Source: Bradyrhizobium diazoefficiens (lineage in GTDB: Bacteria > Pseudomonadota > Alphaproteobacteria > Rhizobiales > Xanthobacteraceae). From it: 64,000 nucleotides of DNA. Positions 1-10,326 of this stretch are shown in pieces (position 1 is the first letter of the stretch; the number at the start of each line of letters is the position of its first letter). Both the position numbers and the translations under genes were made by a program. The notes below the pieces were generated by a model. That model had not been told where the DNA came from, ran no database searches, and saw only the letters and a program-made list of their open reading frames with translations. The stretch spans positions 1,020,001 to 1,084,000 of the forward strand of contig NZ_JAFCJE010000001.1 in assembly GCF_018131185.1 (NCBI RefSeq). Direction: 5' to 3'.

Positions 1-582
1 TTGCGGGACAACGGCGTCACCATCTGGGACGAATGGGCGGACGCCAATGGCGATCTCGGCCCGGTCTACGGTCATCAGTGGCGCTCCTGGCCGGCGCCTG
101 ACGGCCGCAGCATCGACCAGATCGCGAACGTGGTCGACATGATCAAGCGCAACCCGGACTCGCGCCGCCTGATCGTCTCGGCGTGGAATCCCGCCGAGGT
201 GGACAAGATGGCGCTGCCGCCGTGCCATTGCCTGTTCCAGTTCTACGTCGCAGGCGGCAAGCTGTCCTGCCAGCTCTATCAGCGTTCGGCCGACGTCTTC
301 CTCGGCGTGCCCTTCAACATCGCCTCCTACGCATTGCTGACGATGATGGTTGCGCAGGTCACCGGCCTGAAGCCCGGCGACTTCGTGCATTCGTTCGGCG
401 ACACCCATCTCTATTCCAACCATCTGGAGCAGGCAAAGCTCCAGCTCACCCGCGCGCCGCGTCCGCTGCCGGTGATGCGGATCAATCCTGACGTGAAGGA
501 CATCTTCTCCTTCCGCTTCGAGGATTTCGAGCTCGTCGGCTACGATCCGCATCCGCACATCAAGGCGGAAGTTGCGGTCTAG
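1..582 (+). CDS. thyA: Thymidylate synthase, C-terminal part (5' end outside window)
   Basis: Methylates dUMP to dTMP using 5,10-methylene-tetrahydrofolate and releases dihydrofolate; cytosolic. The 193 visible residues begin at the conserved VTIWDEWAD segment, about residue 71 of the roughly 264-residue family, so the missing N-terminus lies upstream of base 1 and the TTG at base 1 is not a credible start. The catalytic cysteine is in [10 protein letters not shown] (Cys75 of the fragment), followed by the dUMP-binding [18 protein letters not shown] segment and HLYSNHLEQ. Dihydrofolate reductase, which recycles the dihydrofolate product, lies two genes downstream on the same strand. Confidence 0.97.
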   Translation: MRDNGVTIWDEWADANGDLGPVYGHQWRSWPAPDGRSIDQIANVVDMIKRNPDSRRLIVSAWNPAEVDKMALPPCHCLFQFYVAGGKLSCQLYQRSADVFLGVPFNIASYALLTMMVAQVTGLKPGDFVHSFGDTHLYSNHLEQAKLQLTRAPRPLPVMRINPDVKDIFSFRFEDFELVGYDPHPHIKAEVAV

Positions 583-587
583 CACCC

Positions 588-1073
588 ATGTCGCTCAACA
601 TCCGCCGCGCGCGCCCGGGCGAAGCCGGGCTCGTTCTCTCCTTCATCCGCGAGCTTGCCGAATACGAAAAACTCTCACACGAGGTCGAGGCGACCGAGGC
701 CGACATCGCCGACGCGCTGTTCGGCGACAGGCCGCAACTCCATTGCGCGATCGCCGAGTGGAACGGTGACGCCGTCGGCTTCGCGGTGTGGTTCACGAAT
801 TTCTCCACCTTCAGCGGCCGCCGCGGCATCTATCTCGAGGATCTCTACGTGCGGCCGTCGCACCGGGGCAGGGGTCTCGGCAAGGCGTTGCTTGTCCATC
901 TCGCGAGGGAGTGCGTCGACAACGGCTGGGCGCGCCTGCAATGGGCGGTGCTCGACTGGAACGCGCCGTCGATCGCGTTCTACAAATCGCTCGGCGCCGT
1001 CATGATGGACGATTGGACGCTGTGCCGCCTGTCCGGGCCGGCGCTGACGCAGCTTGCCGGGAGCACATCCTGA
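588..1073 (+). CDS. GNAT family N-acetyltransferase
   Basis: A 161-residue single-domain protein. The acetyl-CoA-binding motif A is visible as EDLYVRPSHRGRGLGKALL (about residues 85-103), with the usual WAVLDWNAPSIAFYKSLGA motif B after it. The substrate cannot be read from sequence; the family resembles small-molecule (diamine-like) acetyltransferases. It starts 5 bases after thyA and its TGA overlaps the ATG of folA, so the three genes are probably co-transcribed. Confidence 0.88.
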   Translation: MSLNIRRARPGEAGLVLSFIRELAEYEKLSHEVEATEADIADALFGDRPQLHCAIAEWNGDAVGFAVWFTNFSTFSGRRGIYLEDLYVRPSHRGRGLGKALLVHLARECVDNGWARLQWAVLDWNAPSIAFYKSLGAVMMDDWTLCRLSGPALTQLAGSTS

Positions 1074-1585
1074 TGGAGATCGTCTTCGTCGTCGCGATCG
1101 CGGAGAACGGCGTGATCGGCGCGGGCAACGCGATGCCGTGGCGATTGAAATCCGACATGGCGCGCTTCAAGGCCCTCACGATCGGCAAGCCCGTGATCAT
1201 GGGTCGCAAGACCTTCGAATCGCTGCCCCACCGTCCCCTGCCGGGCCGCACCAATATCGTGATCACGCGCGACGTGGACTATCGCGCCGCAGGCGCCATC
1301 GTCACGACATCGGCGGCGGATGCGGACGCGGTTGCGCGCGGCGATGCCCTGCGGCGTTCGGTCACTGAAATCGCGGTGATCGGCGGTGCCGAAATCTTTC
1401 GGCAATGGCTCGATCGCGCCGATCGCCTCGAAATCACCGAAGTCCACGCGCGCCCCGAAGGCGATACGCATTTCGACATCGACAGGGCGAAGTGGGACGA
1501 GGTCGCGCGTGTCCGCCATCCTGGCGGAGGCGACGACAGCGCCGATTTCTCCTATGTGACATATCGTCGGCGGCCCCGCCATTAA
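1073..1585 (+). CDS. folA: Dihydrofolate reductase
   Basis: Reduces dihydrofolate to tetrahydrofolate with NADPH. The 170-residue protein shows VAIAENGVIGAGNAMPWRLKSDMARFK at its N-terminus (substrate loop with the Asp of the LKSDM segment), the NADPH-binding VIMGRKTFESLP near residue 45, and IAVIGGAEIFRQWL near residue 105. A longer upstream reading frame exists, but the ATG at 1073, overlapping the previous stop as TGATG, begins exactly where the family does. Together with thyA it forms the dTMP/folate cycle. Confidence 0.96.
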   Translation: MEIVFVVAIAENGVIGAGNAMPWRLKSDMARFKALTIGKPVIMGRKTFESLPHRPLPGRTNIVITRDVDYRAAGAIVTTSAADADAVARGDALRRSVTEIAVIGGAEIFRQWLDRADRLEITEVHARPEGDTHFDIDRAKWDEVARVRHPGGGDDSADFSYVTYRRRPRH

Positions 1586-1654
1586 CCGCATTTGCCAATG
1601 TTAACATTGACTTTTCTGCCCCCGAGCTTAGCTCGAAAGGCGGCGGGGGTTACG

Positions 1655-1683
1655 TTGTAAGGGACTTGCCTGTCCCCTATAAA
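1655..1683 (+). promoter_or_regulatory. Candidate sigma-70-type promoter for hflKC
   Basis: TTGTAA at 1655-1660 and TATAAA at 1678-1683 are separated by 17 bases, about 55 bases ahead of the hflK start. The spacer holds a short inverted repeat (GGGAC/GTCCC). This is motif matching only. Confidence 0.4.
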
Positions 1684-1737
1684 GCCGGACCGGACAAAGC
1701 GGGCGGGGACAATCCACCCTGCCGAGGAGAGCGTCGA

Positions 1738-2874
1738 ATGCCGTGGAAGAATCAGGGCGGTGGCCCATGGGGCTCGGGTCCAAAGGGACCATGGGGCTCA
1801 GGCCCGCAACCGGTCGGGCCGAGGCCGCCGGATCTGGAAGACCTTCTGCGGCGCGGCCAGGACCGCCTGCAGCAGATCATGCCGGGCGGCTATTTCTCCG
1901 GCATCGGCATCACGCTGATCGTGCTGCTGATCGTCGCGTTCTGGCTGCTGTCGGGCTTCTTCCGCGTGCAGTCCGAAGAGCTCGGTGTCGTGCTGCGCTT
2001 CGGCAAGCATGTTCGCACCGTGCAGCCCGGCCTGAACTATCATCTGCCCTATCCGATCGAGACGGTGCTGCTGCCCAAGGCGCTGCGCGTCTCCACCATC
2101 TCCATCGGCATGACGGTGATCGACGATCCGGCGCGACGCGGCCGCTCCATTCGTGACGTGCCGGAAGAGAGCCTGATGCTGACCGGCGACGAGAACATCG
2201 TCGACGTCGATTTCACCGTGCTCTGGCGCATCAAGCCGGACGGCGTCGGCAATTTCCTCTTCAACATCCAGAACCCTGAAGGCACCGTGAAGGCGGTCGC
2301 AGAGAGCGCGATGCGCGAGGTGATCGGCCGGTCGCAGATCCAGCCGATCCTGACCGGCGCGCGCAACGTGACCGAGCAGGGCGTGCAGGAACTGATCCAG
2401 CGGACCCTGGACAGCTACGGCGCCGGCATTCAGATCAGTCAGGTACAGATGCAGAAGGTCGACCCGCCGGCCCAGGTGATCGACGCCTTCCGCGACGTCC
2501 AGGCGGCGCGCGCCAATCTCGAGCAGCTGCAAAACGAGGCGCAGACCTACGCCAACCAGGTCGTGCCGCAGGCCCGCGGACGTGCGGCGCAGATTCTGCA
2601 GGCCGCCGAAGGCTACAAGGAACAGACGGTCGCCGAGGCCAAGGGCCAGAGCTCGCGCTTCCTGAAGGTGTACGAGGAATACAAGAAGGCGCCCGACGTG
2701 ACTCGTGAACGGATCTATCTGGAGACGATGGAGCGCGTGCTCGGCGGCGCGGAAAAGCTCGTCTATGACGCCGGCCGCTCCGGCCAGGGTGTCGTGCCCT
2801 ATCTGCCGCTTCCGGAATTGACGACCAAGCGCCCGGCCGCCGCCGGTCAGCAGTCGAGCGGAGGCAACCGATGA
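1738..2874 (+). CDS. hflK: FtsH protease modulator HflK
   Basis: SPFH/prohibitin-family subunit that forms a periplasm-facing complex with HflC around the membrane protease FtsH and limits its access to substrates. The 378-residue protein has a Gly/Pro-rich N-terminal tail (about 1-32), one membrane segment (about 54-75, YFSGIGITLIVLLIVAFWLL), then the band-7 domain (SEELGVVLRFGKHVRTVQPGLNYHLP) and a long Ala/Gln/Glu-rich helix. The reading frame is open well upstream; the ATG at 1738 is chosen because GAGGAGAG lies 6 bases before it and the Gly-rich tail is typical. Its stop overlaps the hflC start (ATGA). Confidence 0.95.
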   Translation: MPWKNQGGGPWGSGPKGPWGSGPQPVGPRPPDLEDLLRRGQDRLQQIMPGGYFSGIGITLIVLLIVAFWLLSGFFRVQSEELGVVLRFGKHVRTVQPGLNYHLPYPIETVLLPKALRVSTISIGMTVIDDPARRGRSIRDVPEESLMLTGDENIVDVDFTVLWRIKPDGVGNFLFNIQNPEGTVKAVAESAMREVIGRSQIQPILTGARNVTEQGVQELIQRTLDSYGAGIQISQVQMQKVDPPAQVIDAFRDVQAARANLEQLQNEAQTYANQVVPQARGRAAQILQAAEGYKEQTVAEAKGQSSRFLKVYEEYKKAPDVTRERIYLETMERVLGGAEKLVYDAGRSGQGVVPYLPLPELTTKRPAAAGQQSSGGNR

Positions 2875-3767
2875 GATCCCCGGTCACAGGTATCGTCACG
2901 CTGCTCGGCCTCCTGCTCGTCGTGGTCGTCGGCTACATGTCGCTGTTCACGGTCCAGCAGACCGAGCAGACCATCGTGCTGCAGTTCGGCCGGCCCGTCG
3001 ACGTCGTCACCGATCCAGGCCTGCACTTCAAGGCGCCGTGGAACTCGGTGATCAACATCGACAAGCGGATTCTCGACCTCGAGAACCCGTCGCAGGAAGC
3101 GATCGCGTCCGACCAGAAGCGGCTCGTGGTCGATGCCTTCGCACGCTATCGCATCAAGGACGCGCTGCGCTTCTATCAGAGCATCGGTTCGATCCAGGCT
3201 GCGAACATCCAGCTCACCACGCTCCTGAACGCGGCGCTGCGCCGCGTGCTCGGCGAGGTTACCTTCATCAACGTGGTGCGCGACGACCGTGAGAAGCTGA
3301 TGCAGCGCATCCGCGAGCAGCTCGATCGCGAGGCCGACGGCTACGGCATCCAGGTCGTCGACGTCCGGATCCGGCGCGCCGACCTGCCGGAGCAGAACAG
3401 CCAGGCGGTCTACCAGCGCATGAAGACCGAGCGCGAGCGCGAAGCCGCCGAGTTCCGCGCTCAGGGCGGCCAGAAGGCCCAGGAGATCCGCTCCAAGGCC
3501 GACCGCGAGGCAACCGTGATCGAAGCAGAAGCAAGGTCGCAGGCCGAGCAGACGCGCGGTATCGGCGATGCCGAGCGTAACCGCCTGTTCGCCGAAGCCT
3601 ACGGCAGGGATGCCGACTTCTTCGCTTTCTACCGCTCGATGACGGCGTACGAGAACGGGCTGAAGGCGAGCGACACCCGCTTCCTGCTGCGGCCGGACTC
3701 GGATTTCTTCCGGTTTTTCGGCAACCCGTCCGGCAAGACGGTAACCGAGACGCCGGCGAAACCGTAA
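2871..3767 (+). CDS. hflC: FtsH protease modulator HflC
   Basis: Partner of HflK in the HflKC complex. 298 residues with an N-terminal membrane anchor (about 6-27), the SPFH core starting at TVQQTEQTIVLQFGRPV, the segment EVTFINVVRDDREKLMQRI, and a coiled, charged helix rich in Arg/Glu/Ala (EREREAAEFRAQG and EARSQAEQTRG). The ATG overlaps the hflK stop, indicating translational coupling. The length matches the family. Confidence 0.95.
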   Translation: MRSPVTGIVTLLGLLLVVVVGYMSLFTVQQTEQTIVLQFGRPVDVVTDPGLHFKAPWNSVINIDKRILDLENPSQEAIASDQKRLVVDAFARYRIKDALRFYQSIGSIQAANIQLTTLLNAALRRVLGEVTFINVVRDDREKLMQRIREQLDREADGYGIQVVDVRIRRADLPEQNSQAVYQRMKTEREREAAEFRAQGGQKAQEIRSKADREATVIEAEARSQAEQTRGIGDAERNRLFAEAYGRDADFFAFYRSMTAYENGLKASDTRFLLRPDSDFFRFFGNPSGKTVTETPAKP

Positions 3768-3837
3768 GCCAGACGAGGGCGGCAGGTCTGCCGCCCTTCG
3801 TCCCGACAAGAACAGCACACCGGGAGGTTCCAAGCCG

Positions 3838-4044
3838 ATGAGGTCCATTGCGTTCGCCGACTTCCTCATCGGCCTGGGCATCCTGTTCGTACTGGAAGGC
3901 TTGATGTTCGCGGCCAGTCCGAACTGGATGCGCAAGGCCATGAAGAGCGCCATCGCCACGCCGGACAATATCCTGCGGGTGGTCGGGATCGGCTCCGCCG
4001 TCGTCGGCCTGATCCTGATCTGGGTTATGCGACGCCCGGTTTAG
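3838..4044 (+). CDS. DUF2065 (YjeT-like) small membrane protein
   Basis: 68 residues with two hydrophobic helices (about 5-26 and 46-63) around a short polar segment PNWMRKAMKSA. This architecture and the position next to hflKC match the DUF2065/YjeT family, whose function is unknown. It lies 70 bases after hflC, preceded by GGGAGG, and is probably in the same transcript. Confidence 0.85.
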   Translation: MRSIAFADFLIGLGILFVLEGLMFAASPNWMRKAMKSAIATPDNILRVVGIGSAVVGLILIWVMRRPV

Positions 4045-4187
4045 GCCTCGCACCAACGCCAAAGTGAAGGCAAAAGACCGGATTTCGCCGTATTATCGGG
4101 GTCATGAGGCCCGTTGACCTCCGTGCTTGCGCCGTCCCCCCGTTCGAGCGCAGTCTGGACGCCGAATCCCTTTCTCTGGAGATACCA

Positions 4188-5681
4188 ATGCCCGCTGCCA
4201 CCATTGCCCCGACCCGCTTGCGTTTAGGGCTGGCCGCGCTCGCCGTCAGTGCATTCAGTGTGTTCGGCACGCCGGCACAGGCGCGCGGACCGGATGGCAT
4301 CGCCGACGTTGCCGAGAAGGTCATCGACGCGGTCGTCAACATCTCGACCTCGCAGACCGTCGAAGCCAAGGGCGGGGTCGGCAATACCATGCCGCAACTG
4401 CCGCCCGGCTCGCCCTTCGAGGAGTTCTTCGACGACTTCTTCAAGAACCGGAAGGGCCCCGGCGGCAGCAAGGGCGGTGAAAATAGCCCGGCGCCGCGCA
4501 AGACCAATTCGCTCGGAAGCGGTTTCATCATCGATACGGCGGGCGTCGTCGTCACCAACAACCACGTCATTGCAGATGCCGACGAGATCCACGTCATCCT
4601 CAACGACGGCACCAAGATCAAGGCCGAGCTGGTTGGCGTCGACAAGAAGACCGATCTCGCCGTGCTCAAGATCAAGCCGACGAAGCCGCTGGTCGCGGTG
4701 AAGTTCGGCGACAGCGACAAGCTGCGCCTGGGCGACTGGGTGGTCGCGATCGGCAACCCGTTCAGCCTGGGCGGCACGGTGACGGCCGGCATCGTCTCGG
4801 CCAAGAACCGCGACATCTCCTCGGGGCCCTATGACAGCTACATCCAGACCGACGCCTCCATCAATCGGGGCAATTCCGGCGGTCCGCTGTTCAACCTCGA
4901 CGGCGACGTCATCGGCGTCAACACGCTGATCATCTCGCCCTCCGGCGGCTCGATCGGCATCGGCTTCGCCGTGCCGTCGAAGACGGTGGTGGGCGTCGTC
5001 GACCAGCTCCGTCAGTTCGGCGAGCTGCGCCGTGGCTGGCTCGGCGTGCGCATCCAGAGCGTCACCGACGAGATCGCCGAAAGCCTCAACATCAAGCCGG
5101 CGCGCGGTGCGCTGGTTGCGGGCGTCGACGACAAGGGGCCGGCCAAGCCGGCCGGCATCGAGCCGGGCGACGTCGTCGTCAAGTTCGACGGCAAGGACGT
5201 CAAGGATCCGAAGGACCTGTCCCGCGTCGTCGCCGACACGGCGGTGGGCAAGGAGGTCGACGTCGTCGTCATCCGAAAGGGCCAGGAGCAGATCAAGAAG
5301 GTCACGCTCGGCCGTCTCCAGGATCCCGACAAGGTGCAGGCCACGCTGAAGACCGACGAGCCGGCGCCGGAGAAGCCGGTGACGCAGAAGGCGCTCGGCC
5401 TCGATCTGGCGGTGCTGAGCAAGGATCTGCGCACGCGCTACAAGATCAAGGAGAGCGTCAAGGGCGTGGTCGTCACCAATGTCGAGGCCAATTCCGACGC
5501 CGCCGAGAAGCGGCTCTCCGCCGGCGACGTCATCGTCGAAGTCGCCCAGGAGGCGGTGTCGAGCGGCGCCGACATCCAGAAGCGGGTCGACCAGCTCAAG
5601 AAGGACGGCAAGAAGTCCGTGCTGCTGTTGGTCTCGAATGCAGATGGCGAGCTGCGTTTCGTGGCGCTGAGCGTGCAGTAG
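4188..5681 (+). CDS. degP: Periplasmic serine protease/chaperone of the DegP/HtrA (Do) family
   Basis: Degrades or refolds misfolded envelope proteins. From the ATG at 4188 the protein has 497 residues: a signal peptide (about 1-32, ending PAQARG), the trypsin-like domain with the triad His126 (TNNHVIADADE), Asp156 (KKTDLAVLKI) and Ser230 (INRGNSGGPLFN), then two PDZ domains (about 290-375 and 400-490). The frame is open from 4104, but 4188 has GGAGA 5 bases before it and begins directly with the signal peptide. Placement after hflKC groups envelope quality-control functions. Confidence 0.95.
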   Translation: MPAATIAPTRLRLGLAALAVSAFSVFGTPAQARGPDGIADVAEKVIDAVVNISTSQTVEAKGGVGNTMPQLPPGSPFEEFFDDFFKNRKGPGGSKGGENSPAPRKTNSLGSGFIIDTAGVVVTNNHVIADADEIHVILNDGTKIKAELVGVDKKTDLAVLKIKPTKPLVAVKFGDSDKLRLGDWVVAIGNPFSLGGTVTAGIVSAKNRDISSGPYDSYIQTDASINRGNSGGPLFNLDGDVIGVNTLIISPSGGSIGIGFAVPSKTVVGVVDQLRQFGELRRGWLGVRIQSVTDEIAESLNIKPARGALVAGVDDKGPAKPAGIEPGDVVVKFDGKDVKDPKDLSRVVADTAVGKEVDVVVIRKGQEQIKKVTLGRLQDPDKVQATLKTDEPAPEKPVTQKALGLDLAVLSKDLRTRYKIKESVKGVVVTNVEANSDAAEKRLSAGDVIVEVAQEAVSSGADIQKRVDQLKKDGKKSVLLLVSNADGELRFVALSVQ

Positions 5682-5688
5682 TTTCATC

Positions 5689-5770
5689 CGTCATTCCGGG
5701 GCGATGCGAAGCATCGAACCCGGAATCTCGAGGTTCCGGGTCTGGTGCTTCGCACCATCCCGGAACGACG
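5689..5770 (+). repeat. Intergenic palindromic repeat (CGTCATTCCGGG family), copy 1
   Basis: The left arm CGTCATTCCGGG (5689-5700) pairs imperfectly with CCCGGAACGACG (5759-5770). The inside holds GCGATGCGAAGCATCG and two CCGGAAT/TTCCGGG units. It sits between the convergent genes degP and serB. Related copies are at 33960, 37742 and 59171. Confidence 0.7.
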
Positions 5771-5776
5771 TTTGCG

Positions 5777-6682
5777 TCAGCCCTCCACGAACTCCTCGCG
5801 CCGGTATCCCTGCGCATACAGCAGCGCTGTGAGATCGCCGTGATCGATCCGCGCAGCCGCCGCCGCGGCGACCGCCGGCTTGGCGTGGTAGGCGACGCCG
5901 AGCCCCGCCGCCTGGATCATCGCGAGATCATTGGCGCCGTCGCCGACCACCACCGAGTCGATGTCGTCGAGATCGAACGATTCCATCAGGTCGACCAGTG
6001 TCGCCAGCTTCGCTGCGCGTCCCAAAATCGGCTCCTTCACCTCGCCGGTGAATTTGCCGTCGCGCACGACGAGTTCGTTGGCACGGTTCTCCTGAAAGCC
6101 GATCTTGGCGGCGACCGCGGACGTGAACAGCGTGAAGCCGCCGGAGACGAGGCAGGTATAGGCGCCGTGGGCGCGCATGGTTGCGACCAGTGTGCTGCCG
6201 CCCGGGGTCAGCGTGATGCGCTTGGCCAGCACCTCGTCGACTGCGCTGGCGGGCAGGTCCTTGAGCAGCGCGACGCGCTCGCGCAGCGCCGGCTCGAACT
6301 CGATCTCGCCGCGCATCGCGCGTTCGGTAATGGCGGCCACATGGGCCTTCACCCCGACGAGATCGGCGAGCTCGTCGATGCATTCCTGGCCGATCATGGT
6401 GGAATCCATGTCGGCGAGAAAAAGCTTCTTGCGCCGGAGCCCGACTGGCTGCACGACGATGTCGATGGGCAGGTCGCCGCGCAGCTCGCGGAGCCGTTGC
6501 TCGATGGCGTGACGGTCGCCTTCGAGGTTACTGTCGGCGCCGAAGGGAATATCGACCGCGACCCCGTCGAACAGCCAGTGCGCGGGAGCTGCCTGCGGCA
6601 GCACGGCGCGGGCGCCGTCGACGATGGTCGAGTCGAGCGCGGGATTGTCAGGGTTGCAGATCAGCGTGGCGACGAGGGACAT
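5777..6682 (-). CDS. serB: Phosphoserine phosphatase
   Basis: Last step of serine synthesis: hydrolyses O-phospho-L-serine. A 301-residue HAD-superfamily enzyme with an N-terminal regulatory part (about 1-85) and the catalytic motif [13 protein letters not shown] (Asp91, Asp93). Motif II is VSGGFT; the late motif is [26 protein letters not shown]. The start ATG lies 11 bases from the divergent miaA start. It ends convergently against degP across a palindromic repeat. Confidence 0.95.
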   Translation of the reverse strand: MSLVATLICNPDNPALDSTIVDGARAVLPQAAPAHWLFDGVAVDIPFGADSNLEGDRHAIEQRLRELRGDLPIDIVVQPVGLRRKKLFLADMDSTMIGQECIDELADLVGVKAHVAAITERAMRGEIEFEPALRERVALLKDLPASAVDEVLAKRITLTPGGSTLVATMRAHGAYTCLVSGGFTLFTSAVAAKIGFQENRANELVVRDGKFTGEVKEPILGRAAKLATLVDLMESFDLDDIDSVVVGDGANDLAMIQAAGLGVAYHAKPAVAAAAAARIDHGDLTALLYAQGYRREEFVEG

Positions 6683-6693
6683 TTGAGGTTTTC

Positions 6694-7650
6694 GTGAACG
6701 AGGAGCAGGTCAGCAGAAGGCCTCTTGGCGAGGCCGTGCTTATCGCAGGCCCGACCGCCAGCGGCAAGTCGGCGCTGGCGCTGGAGCTCGCGCTCGCCAC
6801 CGGCGGCATCGTCATCAATGCCGATTCCATGCAGGTCTATCGTGACCTCCGCATCATCACGGCACGGCCGACACATGACGAGGAGGCCCGCGCCCCGCAC
6901 CGTCTCTACGGCCATGTCGATGCGGCCGTGAACTTCTCGGCGGGCGCCTGGGTGGCTGACGCGGCAAAGGCGCTCGACGAGGCGAAGGCGCAAGCCCGCC
7001 TGCCGATCTTCGTCGGTGGCACCGGGCTCTATTTCAAGGCGCTGACGGCGGGCCTCTCCGTGGTCCCGCCGATTCCTGCCGAGGTGCGCGAGGCCGTGCG
7101 CGCGCGGCTGGAACGGGACGGCGCGGAGGCGCTGCATGCGGAACTGGCGCGTCGCGATCCGCGCGCGGCCGGGCGATTGAACCTGCGTGACCGCACCCGG
7201 ATCGCGCGCGCGCTCGAGGTGTTCGAGGCGACCGGCCGTTCGCTGCTCGACTGGCATCGGGAGGGCCAGCCGCCGCTGCTGCCGAAGGACAGTTTTCGCG
7301 CGGTATTTCTCGCCCCCGAGCGCGACGAGCTCTATGCCCGCATCGATGCTCGCTTCGATGCCATGCTGGGAGCCGGCGCGCTGAGGGAGGTCGAGCGGCT
7401 CGCCGCCAGGCACCTCGATCCGCTGCTGCCGGCAATGAAGGCCCATGGTGTGCCGGCTTTGATCCGGCATCTGCGCGGTGAGATCAGCCTGGAGGAGGCC
7501 GCAGCAATCGGCCGCGCCGACACCCGCCACTATGCCAAGCGGCAATTCACCTGGTTCCGGCATCAATTGCCGGAGTTCGAATGGGTGAAGCCGGAGGAGA
7601 TGAGGGCATGGCTCGTGGCAGTTGTGAACGCCGCCCGAGATCCCGCCTGA
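6694..7650 (+). CDS. miaA: tRNA dimethylallyltransferase
   Basis: Adds a dimethylallyl group to A37 of tRNAs that read UNN codons. 318 residues with the P-loop GPTASGKSA (19-27), [21 protein letters not shown] and the C-terminal [19 protein letters not shown]. Translation appears to start at GTG 6694, with TGAGG 5 bases upstream. The divergent serB start is only 11 bases away, so the promoter for each must extend into the other gene. The family commonly neighbours serB. Confidence 0.95.
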   Translation: MNEEQVSRRPLGEAVLIAGPTASGKSALALELALATGGIVINADSMQVYRDLRIITARPTHDEEARAPHRLYGHVDAAVNFSAGAWVADAAKALDEAKAQARLPIFVGGTGLYFKALTAGLSVVPPIPAEVREAVRARLERDGAEALHAELARRDPRAAGRLNLRDRTRIARALEVFEATGRSLLDWHREGQPPLLPKDSFRAVFLAPERDELYARIDARFDAMLGAGALREVERLAARHLDPLLPAMKAHGVPALIRHLRGEISLEEAAAIGRADTRHYAKRQFTWFRHQLPEFEWVKPEEMRAWLVAVVNAARDPA

Positions 7651-7745
7651 CGCGCTTTTGTGCTCAGGTTCCCTAATTTACCTCTCGCCAAAACCCGGGG
7701 AACACCGCTACACTGCCTAAATCGCGCAGAAACGGTGGCATTGCC

Positions 7746-7773
7746 TTGACATCCGGGCTTTGGCCGCTATGTT
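7746..7773 (+). promoter_or_regulatory. Predicted promoter of the ilv leader/ilvBH transcript
   Basis: Consensus -35 TTGACA at 7746-7751, 16-base spacer, -10 TATGTT at 7768-7773. Transcription would begin near 7780, about 26 bases before the leader-peptide ATG at 7806, as expected for an attenuated operon. Confidence 0.6.
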
Positions 7774-7805
7774 TCGCGCAACCTTTGGGAAGCCGAGCGC
7801 CTGCC

Positions 7806-7871
7806 ATGCGTAACATTATTACCAAACTCCTTATCGCCGTCGTACCCAGGCACACCGCCGGGGATGGCTAG
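7806..7871 (+). CDS. ilv operon leader peptide (21 aa)
   Basis: A 21-codon frame beginning MRNIITKLLIAVV and ending with a short Pro/Arg/His/Gly tail and TAG. Seven of its first 13 residues are Ile, Leu or Val (two adjacent Ile, Leu-Leu-Ile, Val-Val). This fits a regulatory peptide whose translation senses charged branched-chain tRNAs ahead of acetolactate synthase. It is too short for normal gene finders and its ribosome site (GGGAAG near 7787) is weak. The downstream RNA structures support the reading strongly. Confidence 0.8.
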   Translation: MRNIITKLLIAVVPRHTAGDG

Positions 7872-7903
7872 CTGCCATCCACATGACAGGCGGTGTGCAT
7901 GGG
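7846..7903 (+). promoter_or_regulatory. Antiterminator/pause hairpin of the ilv attenuator
   Basis: CCCAGGCACACCGCC (7846-7860) pairs with GGCGGTGTGCATGGG (7889-7903), 14 of 15 positions. It encloses a second perfect hairpin GGATGGC (7862-7868)/GCCATCC (7874-7880). The outer stem uses the TGGG at 7900-7903, which overlaps the 5' arm of the terminator, so the two cannot both form. A ribosome that reaches the leader stop at 7869-7871 would block the outer stem; one stalled on the Ile/Leu codons would leave it free. Confidence 0.7.
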
Positions 7904-7923
7904 CCCTCTTCGGGGCCTTTTTT
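7902..7923 (+). terminator. Rho-independent terminator of the ilv attenuator
   Basis: GGCCC (7902-7906), loop TCTTCG, GGGCC (7913-7917), then six T (7918-7923). It lies 57 bases before the ilvB start, so it is an intra-leader terminator controlled by leader translation rather than an end of a gene. Confidence 0.8.
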
Positions 7924-7980
7924 ATTTCCCGAACCCGACACGACCAAAGCCGCTGACAACAGCGCATCCGGAGCAAGCCA

Positions 7981-9756
<1,776 letters not shown>

Positions 9757-9780
9757 CAAGAGACATTTGAGGGGACGACA

Positions 9781-10323
9781 ATGAACCAGCCCGCATCCGC
9801 CTACTTCATCGAGGAGCGCCACGATCCCAACGAGACGCATACGCTCTCGGTGCTCGTGCAGAACGAGCCGGGCGTGCTCGCGCGCGTGATCGGCCTGTTC
9901 TCGGGCCGTGGCTACAACATCGAGAGCCTCACGGTCTCGGAGACCGAGAGCCAGAAACATCTGTCGCGCATCACCATCGTCACCACGGGTACGCCGATGG
10001 TGATCGAGCAGATCAAGCACCAGCTCGACCGCATGATCCCGGTCTACCGCGTCGTCGACATGACCCAGACCAGGCGCTCGATCGAGCGGGAGCTCGCCAT
10101 GGTGAAGGTGCGCGGGCAGGGCGAGCACCGGGTCGAGGCGCTGAGGCTGGCGGATGCGTTCCGCGCCCGGGTGATCGACGCCACCACCGAGAGCTTTGTG
10201 TTCGAGATCACAGGCAATACCGACAAGATCAATCAATATATCGACCTGATGCGCCCGCTCGGCCTTGTCGAAGTGTCGCGCACCGGCGTTGCCGCGATCG
10301 GCCGCGGGCCCGAAGGGATGTGA
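9781..10323 (+). CDS. ilvH: Acetolactate synthase, small (regulatory) subunit
   Basis: Binds valine and stimulates the catalytic subunit. 180 residues with an N-terminal ACT domain (LSVLVQNEPGVLARVIGLFS, about 20-40, then GYNIESLTVSETE) and the conserved C-terminal half ending ITGNTDKINQYIDLMRPLG...VSRTGVAAIGRG. GGGGA precedes the ATG. It lies directly downstream of ilvB in the same transcript. Confidence 0.97.
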   Translation: MNQPASAYFIEERHDPNETHTLSVLVQNEPGVLARVIGLFSGRGYNIESLTVSETESQKHLSRITIVTTGTPMVIEQIKHQLDRMIPVYRVVDMTQTRRSIERELAMVKVRGQGEHRVEALRLADAFRARVIDATTESFVFEITGNTDKINQYIDLMRPLGLVEVSRTGVAAIGRGPEGM

Positions 10324-10326
10324 ACC

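Noticed and set aside
1405..1737. Upstream extension of the hflK frame
   Set aside because: It overlaps folA, and the ATG at 1738 has a good ribosome site and the expected N-terminus.
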